From: Bacillus pumilus
GTDB taxonomy: Bacteria; Bacillota; Bacilli; Bacillales; Bacillaceae
Direction of reading: 5' to 3'
NCBI GenBank assembly: GCA_001938995.1
Contig: MKZN01000003.1
Coordinates: 1-64,000 of the forward strand
DNA: 64,000 nucleotides
Part shown: positions 24,704 to 34,432 of the stretch, piece after piece
Position numbering within the stretch: the stretch's first letter is position 1
Layout: the number at the start of each line of letters is the position of its first letter
Notes under the pieces: model-generated
What the model saw: the letters and a program-made list of their open reading frames with translations, nothing else
Told to the model about the DNA's origin: nothing
Databases searched by the model: none
Translations under genes and position numbers: made by a program

Positions 24704-25705
24704 CTATTTGTGATCTGTGACCTTCTTTGCAATGGATGAATCGACAAGTTGTTTGTATGGAATAAATTGCGGCAATTCACCGCTCGCCTTCATGATTTCT
24801 TGTAACTTGTTCCATTCCTCTTCATTCAGAAGGGGGTCAGTCGCATAAGAATGTTGCTGCTTATAGCGTTTGACGGAAGTTGCTAAAACATCAAAATCCG
24901 TATCAGGAAAATGAGATTGGATCGTCTTCGCGATGTCCTTTGGGCTCTTAACTTCTACCCATTGCTGTGCTTTGTAAATGGCACGAGTAAAGGCTTCAGC
25001 TGTCTCTTTGTTTTCCTCTAAGTAGCTCTTTTTTGCCATGAAGGTGGTGTATGGCACTTTGCCGGAAGCTTCTCCAAAGGAAGCGGTAATGTACCCTTTG
25101 CCTTCTTTTTCAATCAAGGAGGCTGTTGGTTCAAATAACTGAACAAAATCGCCAGTTCCAGAAGAGAAAGCACCTGAAATGTTGGCAAAATCAATATTTT
25201 GAATCATACGAAGATCCTGTTTTAAATCAATGCCTTCTTTTTTTAGCACGTATTCACCGACCATTTGCGGCATGCCGCCTTTTCGCTGGCCGAGAAATTC
25301 CTTACCTTCCAACAAATCCCACGAGAATTGATTTACTTTCTCTCTAGAGACTAAAAATGTACCGTCTGTTTGTGTCAGTTGTGCAAAATTGATGACCGAG
25401 TCTTTCGTTTCTTGTGCCTCCACATAAATAGAAGATTCTGATCCAGTGAGGGCAATATCTGCACCACCAGATAAGAGTGCTGTCATGGTTTTGTCGCCGC
25501 CCCATGTGGTTTTTAGTTCAACCTCTAAGCCTTCATCTTTGAAGAACTCCTCTGATAAAGCGACGTAAAGGGGGGCATAAAACACCGAATGGGTGACCTC
25601 GGCTACTTGTACGGTTTGCTCTTGTTCTTTTTGACAGGCGACAAATGGGATAAAGAGCAGGACTACGAATATGAATGCCAGTCTGACTTTGATGGAACGA
25701 TTCAA
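24704..25705 (-). CDS. ytlA: ABC transporter substrate-binding lipoprotein YtlA
   Basis: A 333-residue NMT1/THI5-like solute-binding lipoprotein: lipobox FIPFVAC at residues 18-24, then a domain typical of sulfonate/nitrate/HMP-type binders (EVTHSVFYAPLYVAL near residue 37, GADIALTGSESSIYVEA, KRKGGMPQ-like loop). The TTG start at 25705 follows AAAGGAGG by 9 bases. First gene of the ytlACD operon. No thiamine or other riboswitch is visible upstream, so the ligand stays unknown. Confidence 0.88.
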   Translation of the reverse strand: MNRSIKVRLAFIFVVLLFIPFVACQKEQEQTVQVAEVTHSVFYAPLYVALSEEFFKDEGLEVELKTTWGGDKTMTALLSGGADIALTGSESSIYVEAQETKDSVINFAQLTQTDGTFLVSREKVNQFSWDLLEGKEFLGQRKGGMPQMVGEYVLKKEGIDLKQDLRMIQNIDFANISGAFSSGTGDFVQLFEPTASLIEKEGKGYITASFGEASGKVPYTTFMAKKSYLEENKETAEAFTRAIYKAQQWVEVKSPKDIAKTIQSHFPDTDFDVLATSVKRYKQQHSYATDPLLNEEEWNKLQEIMKASGELPQFIPYKQLVDSSIAKKVTDHK

Positions 25706-25877
25706 GAGTAATTCGCCTCCTTTGTTCTAGATCACTAATTAAAGTATGTCAAAAGGGATTTTTGGTGAGTGCCTAGATGAAATAGAAACGCATTGAATAT
25801 TTATAGAGCGTGTCTTTTTTTCTATACTTGAAGAATGAATGCTTGATTGCATGTGGCAGAACTAAAGGAGCGATTTT

Positions 25878-26606
25878 GTGTATAGAGTGAGTTGGGTATT
25901 TGTAGGGTGGTATTTGGTTGGATTAATATTGATGGTGTTTTTTGAGGTGCCTGCGTGGCTTCAATTTGCTAACGGGGTCTTTCTTGTGCTTTATGCATGT
26001 TGTGTGATGGAAATGGGGCGAAATATTTATGGAAGATGGGGGTTTGTAATAAAACGAGCAGCGATTGTTGGGGTTTTGACGTTTACCGTGGAATGGGTAG
26101 GAATCAATACCGATTTTCCGTTCGGAGCTTATGATTATTATCCGACGCTAGGTTTTCTTGTCGCAGGAGTCCCATTAACGATTGCTTTTGCATGGGTGGG
26201 GGTGTTTTTGAACAGTTTGTTTTTATCAAGACAACAGTCTAAATGGAAACGAGCCATTGAAACAGGGATATGGATTGTGCTCCTTGATCTCATTTTAGAT
26301 CCTGTGGCAGCTGAGCGGAAATTCTGGGTGTGGTATGATGGCGGTGGATTTTACGGCATTCCATTTGAGAATTTTGTCAGCTGGGGTATGATTGGAGCAG
26401 GACTGTCTTTCTTATTTCCGCTTGTTTCAATTGATCAAAAGGCACTTCGCTGGACGAGTTCTATTTATCAGGCAATGGTGTTCTTTTTCGGTCTATTGGC
26501 ATTAAAGGGTGGGCTTGATGTGATTTTTTATCTAGCGCTTGTCATTGTCATCTTGTGTGAAGGAAGGGTTCAATTTGAAAGAAAGCGAAAAAAGCCGCTC
26601 GTTTAG
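25878..26606 (+). CDS. Carotenoid biosynthesis membrane protein (DUF422/CruF-like)
   Basis: A 242-residue membrane protein with about six helices of the carotenoid biosynthesis family DUF422, which includes the carotenoid hydratase CruF. Conserved patches are VEWVGINTDFPFGAYDY (about residue 72-88) and DLILDPVAAERKFWVWYDGGGFYGIP (about 137-162). It is the first gene of a four-gene cluster; GTG start at 25878, 7 bases after AAAGGAG. Whether it hydrates a C30 carotenoid end is inference. It is absent at this place in B. subtilis. Confidence 0.82.
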   Translation: MYRVSWVFVGWYLVGLILMVFFEVPAWLQFANGVFLVLYACCVMEMGRNIYGRWGFVIKRAAIVGVLTFTVEWVGINTDFPFGAYDYYPTLGFLVAGVPLTIAFAWVGVFLNSLFLSRQQSKWKRAIETGIWIVLLDLILDPVAAERKFWVWYDGGGFYGIPFENFVSWGMIGAGLSFLFPLVSIDQKALRWTSSIYQAMVFFFGLLALKGGLDVIFYLALVIVILCEGRVQFERKRKKPLV

Positions 26607-27321
26607 ACGATTGTTTTATCTGTATCTTAATCGATACTTATTCAATAAACATTTCCGCTGTCTCATGATGAAAGGCAGGGTGGATCCACAGGAGAAGCTA
26701 CCTGTACTTTATCTTGCCAACCACAGCTCGTGGTGGGATGGACTGATGATTTTTTTATTAACAGAGAGAGCGTCTGAACTAGATCATTATATGATGATGG
26801 AAGAAAAGCAGCTCAAGCAATATGCATTTTTCCGTAAGCTTGGTGCGTTTCCAGTTCAGAAAGAGAGTCTGAAAAGTGTGAAACAAGCATTAATGCTGGC
26901 AAAAGAGAGTATGCAGGCTGGTGCAGCGATATGGCTTTTTCCGCAGGGGAAAATCATGCACCAGGATACCCGGCCACTTGAACTGGAAAGCGGGGCTTCT
27001 TTTTTAGTCAGGCAATTTGATCAAGTCGTGGTCAAACCCGTGACTTTGCAATATACATATAATCAATTTCAAAAACCGACAGTATCCGTGGTGTTCGGAG
27101 AAGGAGAGATCGTTTCTAGTGAGTCATTTCGGAGCAAGGAAGTAACGCACAAGCTGACAAAGCTACTTGAAACGCAATTAAACACACATCAAGCACAGGT
27201 AATCACTGATCCTGATTTTTCAACAAATGAAGAGTTTATTCAGATGACGAGGACAAGCCGGTCCACAAGTGATGCATTCGATTCGTTTAAGAAGTGGGTG
27301 AAAACATGGCGCTCCTCTTAA
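26575..27321 (+). CDS. Acyltransferase of the carotenoid cluster (PlsC-like)
   Basis: A 248-residue acyltransferase of the lysophosphatidate acyltransferase type. The catalytic motif is NHSSWWDG (His-x4-Asp, about residue 49); the substrate loop is FPQGKI (about residue 124), a variant of the usual FPEGTRS. The start is a TTG at 26575, 7 bases after AAGGAAGGG; it overlaps the previous gene by 32 bases. In C30 carotenoid clusters such enzymes esterify the sugar with a fatty acid; this role is inferred from the neighbours. Confidence 0.8.
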   Translation: MKESEKSRSFRRLFYLYLNRYLFNKHFRCLMMKGRVDPQEKLPVLYLANHSSWWDGLMIFLLTERASELDHYMMMEEKQLKQYAFFRKLGAFPVQKESLKSVKQALMLAKESMQAGAAIWLFPQGKIMHQDTRPLELESGASFLVRQFDQVVVKPVTLQYTYNQFQKPTVSVVFGEGEIVSSESFRSKEVTHKLTKLLETQLNTHQAQVITDPDFSTNEEFIQMTRTSRSTSDAFDSFKKWVKTWRSS

Positions 27322-28433
27322 TTGTGATCAGTGGGCTATTGCTCTGTCAGTTCATCTTTACGATATGGAATGTAAAGCAGTTGCCTGCACTTGAACCAGA
27401 ATCTATTTCTCCTGTTGAATCAATCTCATTATCGATCCTCATTCCAGCGAGAAATGAGGAAAAACGAATTGAAGCATGTATCCAGTCTATTGTTGATCAG
27501 CGTCTTTCCCCAAAGGAGCTCATTGTTCTTGATGATCACTCGACGGATCAGACGAAAGCGATGGTAGAACGCTACGCTCAGATGTATCCATGGATTCGTG
27601 TACAATCGGGGAAACAATTGCCGAAAGGCTGGCTTGGTAAATCATATGCTTGTTTTCAGCTTGCGGAAGAAGCTTCGTCTGATTGGCTATTGTTTCTAGA
27701 TGCAGATGTCCGGTTAAAACCGGGGGCAATAGAGACCGTGTACAAGCAGTTATGCAGTCAACAAACAGGAATGCTTTCAGGCTTTCCAGAGCAAAGAACA
27801 GGTACAGTGCTTGAGCATCTTGTCGTGCCTATGATGATGTTTACGATTGGCTGTCATCTGCCAGTGAAATGGATTAAAAAATCAAAACATCCAGCTTTTG
27901 CAGCAGCTCATGGGGGCTTTATTGCGATAGAAAAGAATTGTTATCTCACCATTGGTGGTCATGAAGCGATCAAAGAGTCACTTGTAGACGATATGGCGCT
28001 AGCAAGGCGAGTGAAGCAAAAGGGATTTCCTTTCACGCTGGCTAGTATTCACCGATTTGTCTATATGAGGATGTACGATAGTGGACAAGAAGTATGGGAG
28101 GGCTATCGAAAAAATATGTTCCCTGGGGTGAATCGGAACATGGCTCTGTTAAGTATTGTTTTTTGCTTATACACACTACTTTATGTGGTTCCTATTGTTT
28201 GTTTGGCGATAGCCCTTATCCACTTTGACGTTATGAATATTTGGTTCGCCCTTCTTTGCTATGGATTAGGGGTGTCGATCAAAGCGGTGATAGATATCGA
28301 AAATGGCAGAACAGCTGTTATGGCATTGTTCCTGCCGGTGAGCATCATGACCTTGATTGCGATTGGCTTTGCTTCAATGAAGACTGGACTGAAAAAAGAA
28401 GGTTACGTATGGAAAGGGAGAAGCTATGAATGA
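27306..28433 (+). CDS. Glycosyltransferase family 2, CrtQ-like
   Basis: A 375-residue membrane-anchored family 2 glycosyltransferase: N-terminal helix, GT-A domain with ILIPARNEEKRIEACIQSI, LDDHSTDQT and LDADVR (the DxD motif), then VDDMALARRVKQKGF, and hydrophobic helices in the last 100 residues. This is the design of CrtQ, which puts glucose on diaponeurosporenoic acid in staphyloxanthin. The ATG at 27306 overlaps the end of the acyltransferase gene by 16 bases, and its end overlaps the next gene by 4. Confidence 0.82.
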   Translation: MALLLIVISGLLLCQFIFTIWNVKQLPALEPESISPVESISLSILIPARNEEKRIEACIQSIVDQRLSPKELIVLDDHSTDQTKAMVERYAQMYPWIRVQSGKQLPKGWLGKSYACFQLAEEASSDWLLFLDADVRLKPGAIETVYKQLCSQQTGMLSGFPEQRTGTVLEHLVVPMMMFTIGCHLPVKWIKKSKHPAFAAAHGGFIAIEKNCYLTIGGHEAIKESLVDDMALARRVKQKGFPFTLASIHRFVYMRMYDSGQEVWEGYRKNMFPGVNRNMALLSIVFCLYTLLYVVPIVCLAIALIHFDVMNIWFALLCYGLGVSIKAVIDIENGRTAVMALFLPVSIMTLIAIGFASMKTGLKKEGYVWKGRSYE

Positions 28434-29911
28434 AAAAAGTGATCATCATTGGCGGCGGGCTTGGCGGCTTATCAGCGGCAATCCGGTTGCAGTCACGTGG
28501 TTTTCAGGTCACCATCCTTGAAAAAGAAGCGACATTAGGCGGGAAATTACAGCGCCATCAAGGAGCAGGATACTCTTTTGATTTAGGACCAAGTACGATC
28601 ACGATGAAATCTTACTTTGAAGAGGTGTTTACGTCCTGTAACAGGCGAATGGAAGATTACGTGACATTTTATCCGGTATCCCCACTCACCAAAAATGTCT
28701 TCTCAGATGGTCATACCGTCGAATTCACACCGCATATAGAGCAGATGGAAACACAAATTGCCGCATATAGTCCTGAGGATGCAAAGCAATATCACGCTTT
28801 TTTACAAGAATCTAAACGCTTCTTTGAAAAGGCAGAGGAGCAGTTTTTAAATCGTTTGTTATTGACTTGGAAGGATAAGGCGGATATGAAGCTGATGAAA
28901 GCCCTTCTTGCTGTCAAACCATTTACTTCTGTTCATCGTTTGTTGCGGCAATACTTTCGTCATCCTCATACATTGGCGATGTTTGGGCGGTATGCGACAT
29001 ACATTGGGTCTTCTCCCTATGAAGCACCGGCTATTTTTAATATGATGGCGTATTTAGAAGGAGAGAAGGGCATTTATGGAATAAAAGGGGGAACATATCG
29101 TTTAGTTGAGGCGTTTGAGACGCTGGCTAAAGAATTAGGTGTCGAGATTCGCCTCCTTGAACAAGTGAAAAAGATTCATGTCAAAGATCGGCGTATTGAA
29201 GGTGTTGAGACCGATCAGCAGATGTATGAAGCAGATCAGGTCATTTCAGCTGCCGATGCACTGACCGTCTACCATCAACTAATAGATGAGAAAGATCGCA
29301 GAAGCTATTCAAATCAAAAGCTATCAAACATAGAGCCGTCATTATCTGGCTTTGTTCTCCTCTTAGGCATTCCTAAAGTGTATGAACAGCTATCCCATCA
29401 CAACGTATTTTTCCCTGAGAATTATGGACAGGAATTCAAGGATATCTTTCAGAAAAAGCAATTGCCTCAAGACCCGACGCTTTACATATGCTATTCGGGG
29501 CATTCTGAACCAGAATTAAGTGGCGGAACGGAAAGAAGTAACCTTTTTGTCTTGGCGAATGCGCCTTATGTGACAAAAGCGCAAAATTGGGACATGCTAA
29601 AAGAGACATATCGTCAGCACATGAAAACAAAACTAAAGGAAAAAGGTCTTTTCGACATTGATCAGCTTGTTGAGTATGAGACGATTCAAACGCCGCTTGA
29701 TCTCCAGGAGAAAACAGGGGCGCACCACGGTGCCATATATGGCATGTCTTCAAATTCGTTCAATCAGGCGTTCTTCCGCATCAATAATCAATCAAAAGAC
29801 ATTGAAGGGCTTTGGTTTGTTGGAGGAACGAGTCATCCTGGTGGCGGTACCCCGATGGTGACAAAATCAGGTCAGCTTGTAGCAGAGGCGATAATTAAGC
29901 AACATGAGTAA
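28430..29911 (+). CDS. CrtN/CrtP-like carotenoid desaturase or oxygenase
   Basis: A 493-residue FAD enzyme of the phytoene desaturase family. The dinucleotide-binding motif IIGGGLGGLSAAIRL begins at residue 5, ending LEKEATLGG; the C-terminal family signature FVGGTSHPGGGTPMV is at about residues 462-477. It could be the diapophytoene desaturase CrtN, or an oxygenase of the CrtP/CrtNb branch that makes the aldehyde or acid that is then glycosylated. The ATG at 28430 overlaps the GT2 gene by 4 bases (ATGA). No crtM gene is found here. Confidence 0.85.
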   Translation: MKKVIIIGGGLGGLSAAIRLQSRGFQVTILEKEATLGGKLQRHQGAGYSFDLGPSTITMKSYFEEVFTSCNRRMEDYVTFYPVSPLTKNVFSDGHTVEFTPHIEQMETQIAAYSPEDAKQYHAFLQESKRFFEKAEEQFLNRLLLTWKDKADMKLMKALLAVKPFTSVHRLLRQYFRHPHTLAMFGRYATYIGSSPYEAPAIFNMMAYLEGEKGIYGIKGGTYRLVEAFETLAKELGVEIRLLEQVKKIHVKDRRIEGVETDQQMYEADQVISAADALTVYHQLIDEKDRRSYSNQKLSNIEPSLSGFVLLLGIPKVYEQLSHHNVFFPENYGQEFKDIFQKKQLPQDPTLYICYSGHSEPELSGGTERSNLFVLANAPYVTKAQNWDMLKETYRQHMKTKLKEKGLFDIDQLVEYETIQTPLDLQEKTGAHHGAIYGMSSNSFNQAFFRINNQSKDIEGLWFVGGTSHPGGGTPMVTKSGQLVAEAIIKQHE

Positions 29912-29937
29912 TACCGGAGGAAAAGGAGAGAAAGCAA

Positions 29938-30732
29938 GTGATTGTGGAAAAAAGAAGATTCCCGTCGCCCCATCCGAACATTCATTTATATTTAGTGACG
30001 TATGAGGCAGATGGACTTCGAATCAAAGGATTGCTCGCTGAACCAACAGGAGAAGGTCTCTATGATGGGTTTCTTTATTTACGAGGCGGGATTAAAAATG
30101 TCGGGATGGTCAGACCAGGTCGGATTGTCCAATTTGCAGCACAAGGCTTTGTCGTATTTGCTCCCTTTTATCGCGGCAATCAGGGTGGCGAAGGCAACGA
30201 AGACTTTGCAGGAGAAGATAGGAAAGATGCATTCGCTGCATTTCAGCTATTGGAGCGCCACCATCAAGTGAAGCAAGACCGTATTCATATTTTCGGATTT
30301 TCGCGCGGCGGTATTATGGGGATTTGGACAGCGATTGAGATGAAACAAAAGACAGCGTCCTTTGTGACATGGGGAGGCGTAAGTGACATGAAACTGACCT
30401 ATGAAGAGCGTGTGGATATGAGAAGAATGATGAAGCGTGTCATCGGTGGACCACCGCATAAAGTCCCCGAGGCATACGAGAGCAGAACCCCTCTGAATGA
30501 TGTCGACAAAATCGAAGCGCCAGTTTTAATTATTCATGGAGAGCAAGATCAAAATGTATCGATTGAACATGCGTATTTATTAGAAGAAGCGTTGCGTCAG
30601 CACGGGAAATCTGTGGAAACATGGTATTTCAACGAATACAATCATTATTTTCCTCCACAGCATAATCGAGAGATTGTTAGAAGGCTGTCCACTTGGATGC
30701 ACAGCCGAAAAAGCGGAAATGTGATAAACTAA
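29938..30732 (+). CDS. ytmA: YtmA alpha/beta hydrolase
   Basis: A 264-residue alpha/beta hydrolase of the S9 (prolyl oligopeptidase-like) type, as B. subtilis YtmA. Nucleophile in GFSRGG (Ser about 122), Asp in IHGEQDQNV (about 204) and His in EYNHYF (about 238). No signal peptide. The GTG start at 29938 follows AAAGGAGAG by 9 bases. It is 26 bases downstream of the carotenoid cluster and might be read through from it. Confidence 0.88.
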   Translation: MIVEKRRFPSPHPNIHLYLVTYEADGLRIKGLLAEPTGEGLYDGFLYLRGGIKNVGMVRPGRIVQFAAQGFVVFAPFYRGNQGGEGNEDFAGEDRKDAFAAFQLLERHHQVKQDRIHIFGFSRGGIMGIWTAIEMKQKTASFVTWGGVSDMKLTYEERVDMRRMMKRVIGGPPHKVPEAYESRTPLNDVDKIEAPVLIIHGEQDQNVSIEHAYLLEEALRQHGKSVETWYFNEYNHYFPPQHNREIVRRLSTWMHSRKSGNVIN

Positions 30733-30771
30733 ATCATAGAAAGAAATTTAGAAAGTAGGGGGATTTTCGTT

Positions 30772-31014
30772 ATGGGAATGCCTGTTGAATTTAATACAAT
30801 GATTGTCACAAAAGGAAAAGAGACAAGAATTGAAGAAAATGTATTCGAACTCATGAAGGAAGGATATCGCATTTATCCATTAAATATTCCGCTTGAGGTG
30901 CGCAAAACGAAAGACGGAGAGAAAACAGGGACAGCACATGTAGAAAAGCTTGAACTGACGGAGGAGGTCACGAAGGTGACTTATCGCCTTGTCTCTTTGC
31001 ATTCAACGAATTAA
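30772..31014 (+). CDS. ytmB: YtmB (DUF2584) small protein
   Basis: An 80-residue protein of the DUF2584 family, equal in size to B. subtilis YtmB, beginning MGMPVEFNTMIVTKGKE and predicted as beta-strand rich. Function unknown. AGTAGGGGG precedes the ATG. The gene is convergent with pckA. Confidence 0.85.
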   Translation: MGMPVEFNTMIVTKGKETRIEENVFELMKEGYRIYPLNIPLEVRKTKDGEKTGTAHVEKLELTEEVTKVTYRLVSLHSTN

Positions 31015-31015
31015 A

Positions 31016-31050
31016 AAAGCTGAGGGAATGGATCCCCTCAGCTTTCGTTT
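31016..31050 (+). terminator. Bidirectional terminator between ytmB and pckA
   Basis: Stem AAAGCTGAGGG/CCCTCAGCTTT (with a short loop) with T-runs on both strands. Confidence 0.85.
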
Positions 31051-31051
31051 T

Positions 31052-32638
31052 TTATACGAGTGGTCCGCCTTTTGCTTCAATGTCACTTGCTGCATGGCTG
31101 AATTTTTTGAAGTTCTTTTGAAATTCATTGGCTAGGAAACGTGCTTTTTCTTGATAGGCCTCTTGGTCTGCCCATGTTTTAGCGGGCTGAAGGACTTCAT
31201 CTGGTACACCCGGAATGTGAAGCGGGATGTGTAATCCGAAGATGTCGTCAGTGATCATTTCTGCTTGGTCAAGATCCCCTTCAATGGCCGCTTGCACCAT
31301 CGCTCTTGTATGAGCAAGGTTCATTCGTTTGCCTGTACCGTAGCCTCCGCCGGTCCATCCTGTATTCACAAGGAAGACTTTTGCGCCGTGCTCATCGATT
31401 TTTTTGCCGAGCATTTCGGCATAGACGTGAGCTGGAAGCGGTAAAAATGGTGAACCGAAGCAAGTAGAGAATGTCGTCTCTGGTGACGTCACGCCGCGCT
31501 CTGTACCTGCTAGTTTACTCGTATATCCGCTCAAGAAATGATACATTGCTTGTTCTTTTGTTAAACGGCTAATTGGTGGTAAAACGCCAAATGCATCAGC
31601 TGTTAAAAAGACAATGGCAGATGGGTGACCTGCGATGCTTGGCTTCACGATGTTATCAATCATTTCGATTGGGTATGCAGCACGTGTGTTTTCAGTAAAG
31701 AATGTGTCATCATAATCAGCTTCACGTGTTTCCTCGTCAAGGACAACATTTTCAAGGACGGAGCCGAAGCGAATCGCTTTGTAAATTTGAGGTTCTTTTT
31801 CCTCGCTTAAGTTCACACATTTTGCATAGCAACCGCCTTCGATATTAAAGACACCTGATCCAGACCAGCCGTGTTCATCATCTCCAATGAGTTTGCGACT
31901 TGCACTTGCAGAAAGGGTCGTTTTTCCAGTTCCTGAAAGGCCGAAGAACAAGGCAACATCACCCTCCTGACCGACGTTCGCTGAGCAGTGCATAGAGAGG
32001 ATATCTTGTTCAGGAAGCAAATAGTTCATGACAGAGAAAATGGACTTTTTCATTTCTCCTGCATATTCTGTTCCACCGATGAGGATCGTACGTTTTTCAA
32101 AAGAAACGATAATAAATGTTTCAGAGTGTGTTCCATCTGTTGCTGGGTCTGCTTTGAAATGAGGTGCGGATAAGATGGTAAAAGGCTTCTCCTGTGAGGA
32201 CGGTGTTGATCCGTCAGGTCTGATAAACAACTGTTTGGCAAATAGATTGTGCCATGCAAATTCATTCACGACTGTAATCGGCATACGGTATCTTTCGTCA
32301 GCACCCGCAAACCCTTCAAATACAAATAGTTCATCACGTTCTTTTAAGTATGACACAACCTTTGTATATAAACGGTCAAATGCCTCTTTAGAGATCGGCT
32401 GATTCACATGACCCCAATCGATTTTATGCTCAGAGCTTTCTTCTTTCACAATAAATTTATCTTTAGGTGAACGTCCAGTGTAGGCTCCAGTTGTTGCGCG
32501 TACAGCACCAGTTGAAGTTAAAACGCCTTCATGACGTGCTAGAATCTTTTCAACAAGCTTCGGAACAGATAAATTTTGGTGCGTATTTTCTAATGAGAGC
32601 AATGACTGCAAATCTTCTTTTAAATCCACTGAGTTCAT
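31052..32638 (-). CDS. pckA: Phosphoenolpyruvate carboxykinase (ATP) PckA
   Basis: PckA (528 residues) makes phosphoenolpyruvate from oxaloacetate and ATP, the first gluconeogenic step. Visible motifs: RSPKDKF near residue 55, the P-loop [12 protein letters not shown] (about residue 230), the metal-binding IGDDEHGW and EGGCYAK. The ATG at 32638 follows AAGGAAGGG by 7 bases. A CcpN-type site lies in its promoter region, in line with glucose repression. Confidence 0.96.
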   Translation of the reverse strand: MNSVDLKEDLQSLLSLENTHQNLSVPKLVEKILARHEGVLTSTGAVRATTGAYTGRSPKDKFIVKEESSEHKIDWGHVNQPISKEAFDRLYTKVVSYLKERDELFVFEGFAGADERYRMPITVVNEFAWHNLFAKQLFIRPDGSTPSSQEKPFTILSAPHFKADPATDGTHSETFIIVSFEKRTILIGGTEYAGEMKKSIFSVMNYLLPEQDILSMHCSANVGQEGDVALFFGLSGTGKTTLSASASRKLIGDDEHGWSGSGVFNIEGGCYAKCVNLSEEKEPQIYKAIRFGSVLENVVLDEETREADYDDTFFTENTRAAYPIEMIDNIVKPSIAGHPSAIVFLTADAFGVLPPISRLTKEQAMYHFLSGYTSKLAGTERGVTSPETTFSTCFGSPFLPLPAHVYAEMLGKKIDEHGAKVFLVNTGWTGGGYGTGKRMNLAHTRAMVQAAIEGDLDQAEMITDDIFGLHIPLHIPGVPDEVLQPAKTWADQEAYQEKARFLANEFQKNFKKFSHAASDIEAKGGPLV

Positions 32639-32680
32639 AAAAAAACCCTTCCTTTACCGTTGATTTTGTTTGTTTTGAAT

Positions 32681-32691
32681 AGTATAACACA
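32681..32691 (-). promoter_or_regulatory. CcpN-type operator and -10 region of pckA
   Basis: On the minus strand TGTGTTATACT fits the CcpN consensus TRTGHYATAYW at all 11 positions. TATACT in it can be a -10 box with TAGACT 16 bases upstream. In B. subtilis CcpN represses pckA and gapB on glucose. The match is by eye. Confidence 0.68.
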
Positions 32692-32862
32692 TTGATAATA
32701 ATAGTCTATACTATTTGAATATTTTTGTGTGTGTTTTTTCATTTTTGCTATGAAAATATGCTAATTGGTGATGCTAATCAAGAGGTGAAAAAACAGGAGA
32801 TAATTCCTTATATGCATTGACATGACGCAAGGTTTTAAGATAAGATATCTTATTGAACGGAT

Positions 32863-33058
32863 ACTCTTATCCCGAGTTGGTGGAGGGACAGGCCCGATGA
32901 AGCCCAGCAACCGGTTTCTTTACGAAAAGGCATGAACATGCTAAGAAACCAAGGTGCTAACCTGATGCAAGGTACAAGAACACCTTGAGCGATAAGAGTG
33001 AAAGGCATGCGATCTCAGGACCCTTTCCTCGTAATGAAGGAAATGGTTTTTTTATTTT
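32863..33058 (+). promoter_or_regulatory. SAM-I riboswitch (S-box) of metK with terminator
   Basis: The aptamer is complete: P1 strands ACTCTTATC (32863-32871) and GATAAGAGT (32991-32999), the GAGGGA core, CAGCAACC and the later AAGGTGCTAACC. A terminator stem CCCTTTCCT/AGGAAATGG with a T-run (33021-33058) follows. Bound SAM would end transcription before metK, so metK falls when SAM is plentiful. Confidence 0.95.
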
Positions 33059-33191
33059 TGGGATATCATATCAACTAATTGCCATAAACATCTCTAATAT
33101 AAACGTTTCATATAAGAGGGAACGAGTTCCGTATCATATTGGAGGCCTCATCTTGGGAGGATGTGGTCTTGTACAGGAGGAAATAGCCATT

Positions 33192-34394
33192 ATGAGTCAA
33201 AATCGTCGTTTATTTACTTCAGAATCAGTGACGGAAGGACATCCAGATAAAATCTGTGATCAAATCTCAGACAGTATTTTAGATGAAATTTTAAAGAAGG
33301 ATCCAAATGCACGTGTTGCCTGTGAAACTTCTGTAACGACCGGTCTTGTACTAGTCAGCGGTGAGATCACAACGTCTACTTATGTCGATATTCCTAAGAC
33401 GGTACGTGACACCATTAAAGGAATTGGCTACACACGTGCAAAATATGGTTTTGATGCGGAAACATGTGCAGTTCTTACAGCAATTGATGAGCAGTCAGCT
33501 GATATTGCGCAAGGTGTAGATCAAGCGCTCGAAGCCCGTGAAGGCACAATGACTGAAGAAGAACTTGATGCCATCGGTGCAGGTGACCAAGGGTTAATGT
33601 TTGGTTTTGCCAATAACGAAACTGAAGAGCTCATGCCGCTACCGATTTCACTAGCCCATAAATTATCTCTTCGTTTAACTGAAGTACGCAAAAATGAGAC
33701 TCTTGCATACCTTCGTCCAGATGGAAAAACTCAAGTAACCGTTGAATACGATGAACAAAACAAACCAGTTCGAATTGACACAGTGGTTATCTCTACACAG
33801 CATGCACCAGAAGTGACGCTTGAACAAATTCAAAGCGACTTAAAAGAGCATGTCATTCATCCTGTGGTTCCAAGTGAATTGATTGATGAAGAAACAAAAT
33901 ACTTTATTAACCCAACGGGCCGTTTCGTGATCGGTGGACCTCAAGGGGATGCTGGTCTAACAGGACGTAAAATCATCGTTGACACGTATGGCGGATACGC
34001 TCGTCATGGTGGCGGTGCTTTCTCTGGAAAGGATGCAACAAAGGTTGACCGTTCTGCGGCGTACGCTGCTCGTTATGTAGCGAAAAACATTGTAGCAGCT
34101 GGACTTGCAGAATCTTGTGAAGTACAACTTGCTTATGCCATTGGTGTAGCACAGCCTGTATCGATTTCCATTGATACGTTTGGAACAGGAAAAGCTTCTG
34201 AAGAAAAATTAATTGAAGTGGTTCGTGCGAACTTTGATCTTCGCCCAGCTGGCATTATTAAAATGCTTGATCTGCGTCGTCCGATTTATAAACAAACAGC
34301 TGCATACGGACATTTCGGCCGTCATGATTTAGACCTTCCATGGGAAAAAACGGATAAAGCCGATACGCTTCGCAAAGAAGCATTAGGACAATAA
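33192..34394 (+). CDS. metK: S-adenosylmethionine synthetase MetK
   Basis: MetK (400 residues) makes SAM from methionine and ATP in the cytoplasm. Motifs: [13 protein letters not shown] at the N-terminus, [12 protein letters not shown] (about residue 120-131), [20 protein letters not shown] (about residue 273). The ATG at 33192 lies 9 bases after AGGAGGA. The reading frame stays open upstream through the riboswitch, but the start is clear from the ribosome site and family alignment. The leader after the riboswitch terminator is unusually long (134 bases). Confidence 0.97.
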   Translation: MSQNRRLFTSESVTEGHPDKICDQISDSILDEILKKDPNARVACETSVTTGLVLVSGEITTSTYVDIPKTVRDTIKGIGYTRAKYGFDAETCAVLTAIDEQSADIAQGVDQALEAREGTMTEEELDAIGAGDQGLMFGFANNETEELMPLPISLAHKLSLRLTEVRKNETLAYLRPDGKTQVTVEYDEQNKPVRIDTVVISTQHAPEVTLEQIQSDLKEHVIHPVVPSELIDEETKYFINPTGRFVIGGPQGDAGLTGRKIIVDTYGGYARHGGGAFSGKDATKVDRSAAYAARYVAKNIVAAGLAESCEVQLAYAIGVAQPVSISIDTFGTGKASEEKLIEVVRANFDLRPAGIIKMLDLRRPIYKQTAAYGHFGRHDLDLPWEKTDKADTLRKEALGQ

Positions 34395-34402
34395 CAACAT
34401 AG

Positions 34403-34432
34403 AAACCGCTTAATTTAAGCGGTTTTCCTTTT
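34403..34432 (+). terminator. Terminator of metK
   Basis: A perfect stem AAACCGCTTAA/TTAAGCGGTTT with no extra loop bases at the centre, tail TTTTCCTTTT. Confidence 0.8.

Noticed and set aside
25706-25877. Possible thiamine riboswitch upstream of ytlA
   Set aside because: No TPP-box (CTGAGA/ACCTGA type) sequence is found on the minus strand.
31625-32402. Plus-strand open reading frames opposite pckA
   Set aside because: They are shadows of the pckA coding sequence and lack ribosome sites.
32985-33191. In-frame N-terminal extension of metK of 69 codons
   Set aside because: It runs through the SAM riboswitch and its terminator; the ribosome site and family alignment place the start at 33192.
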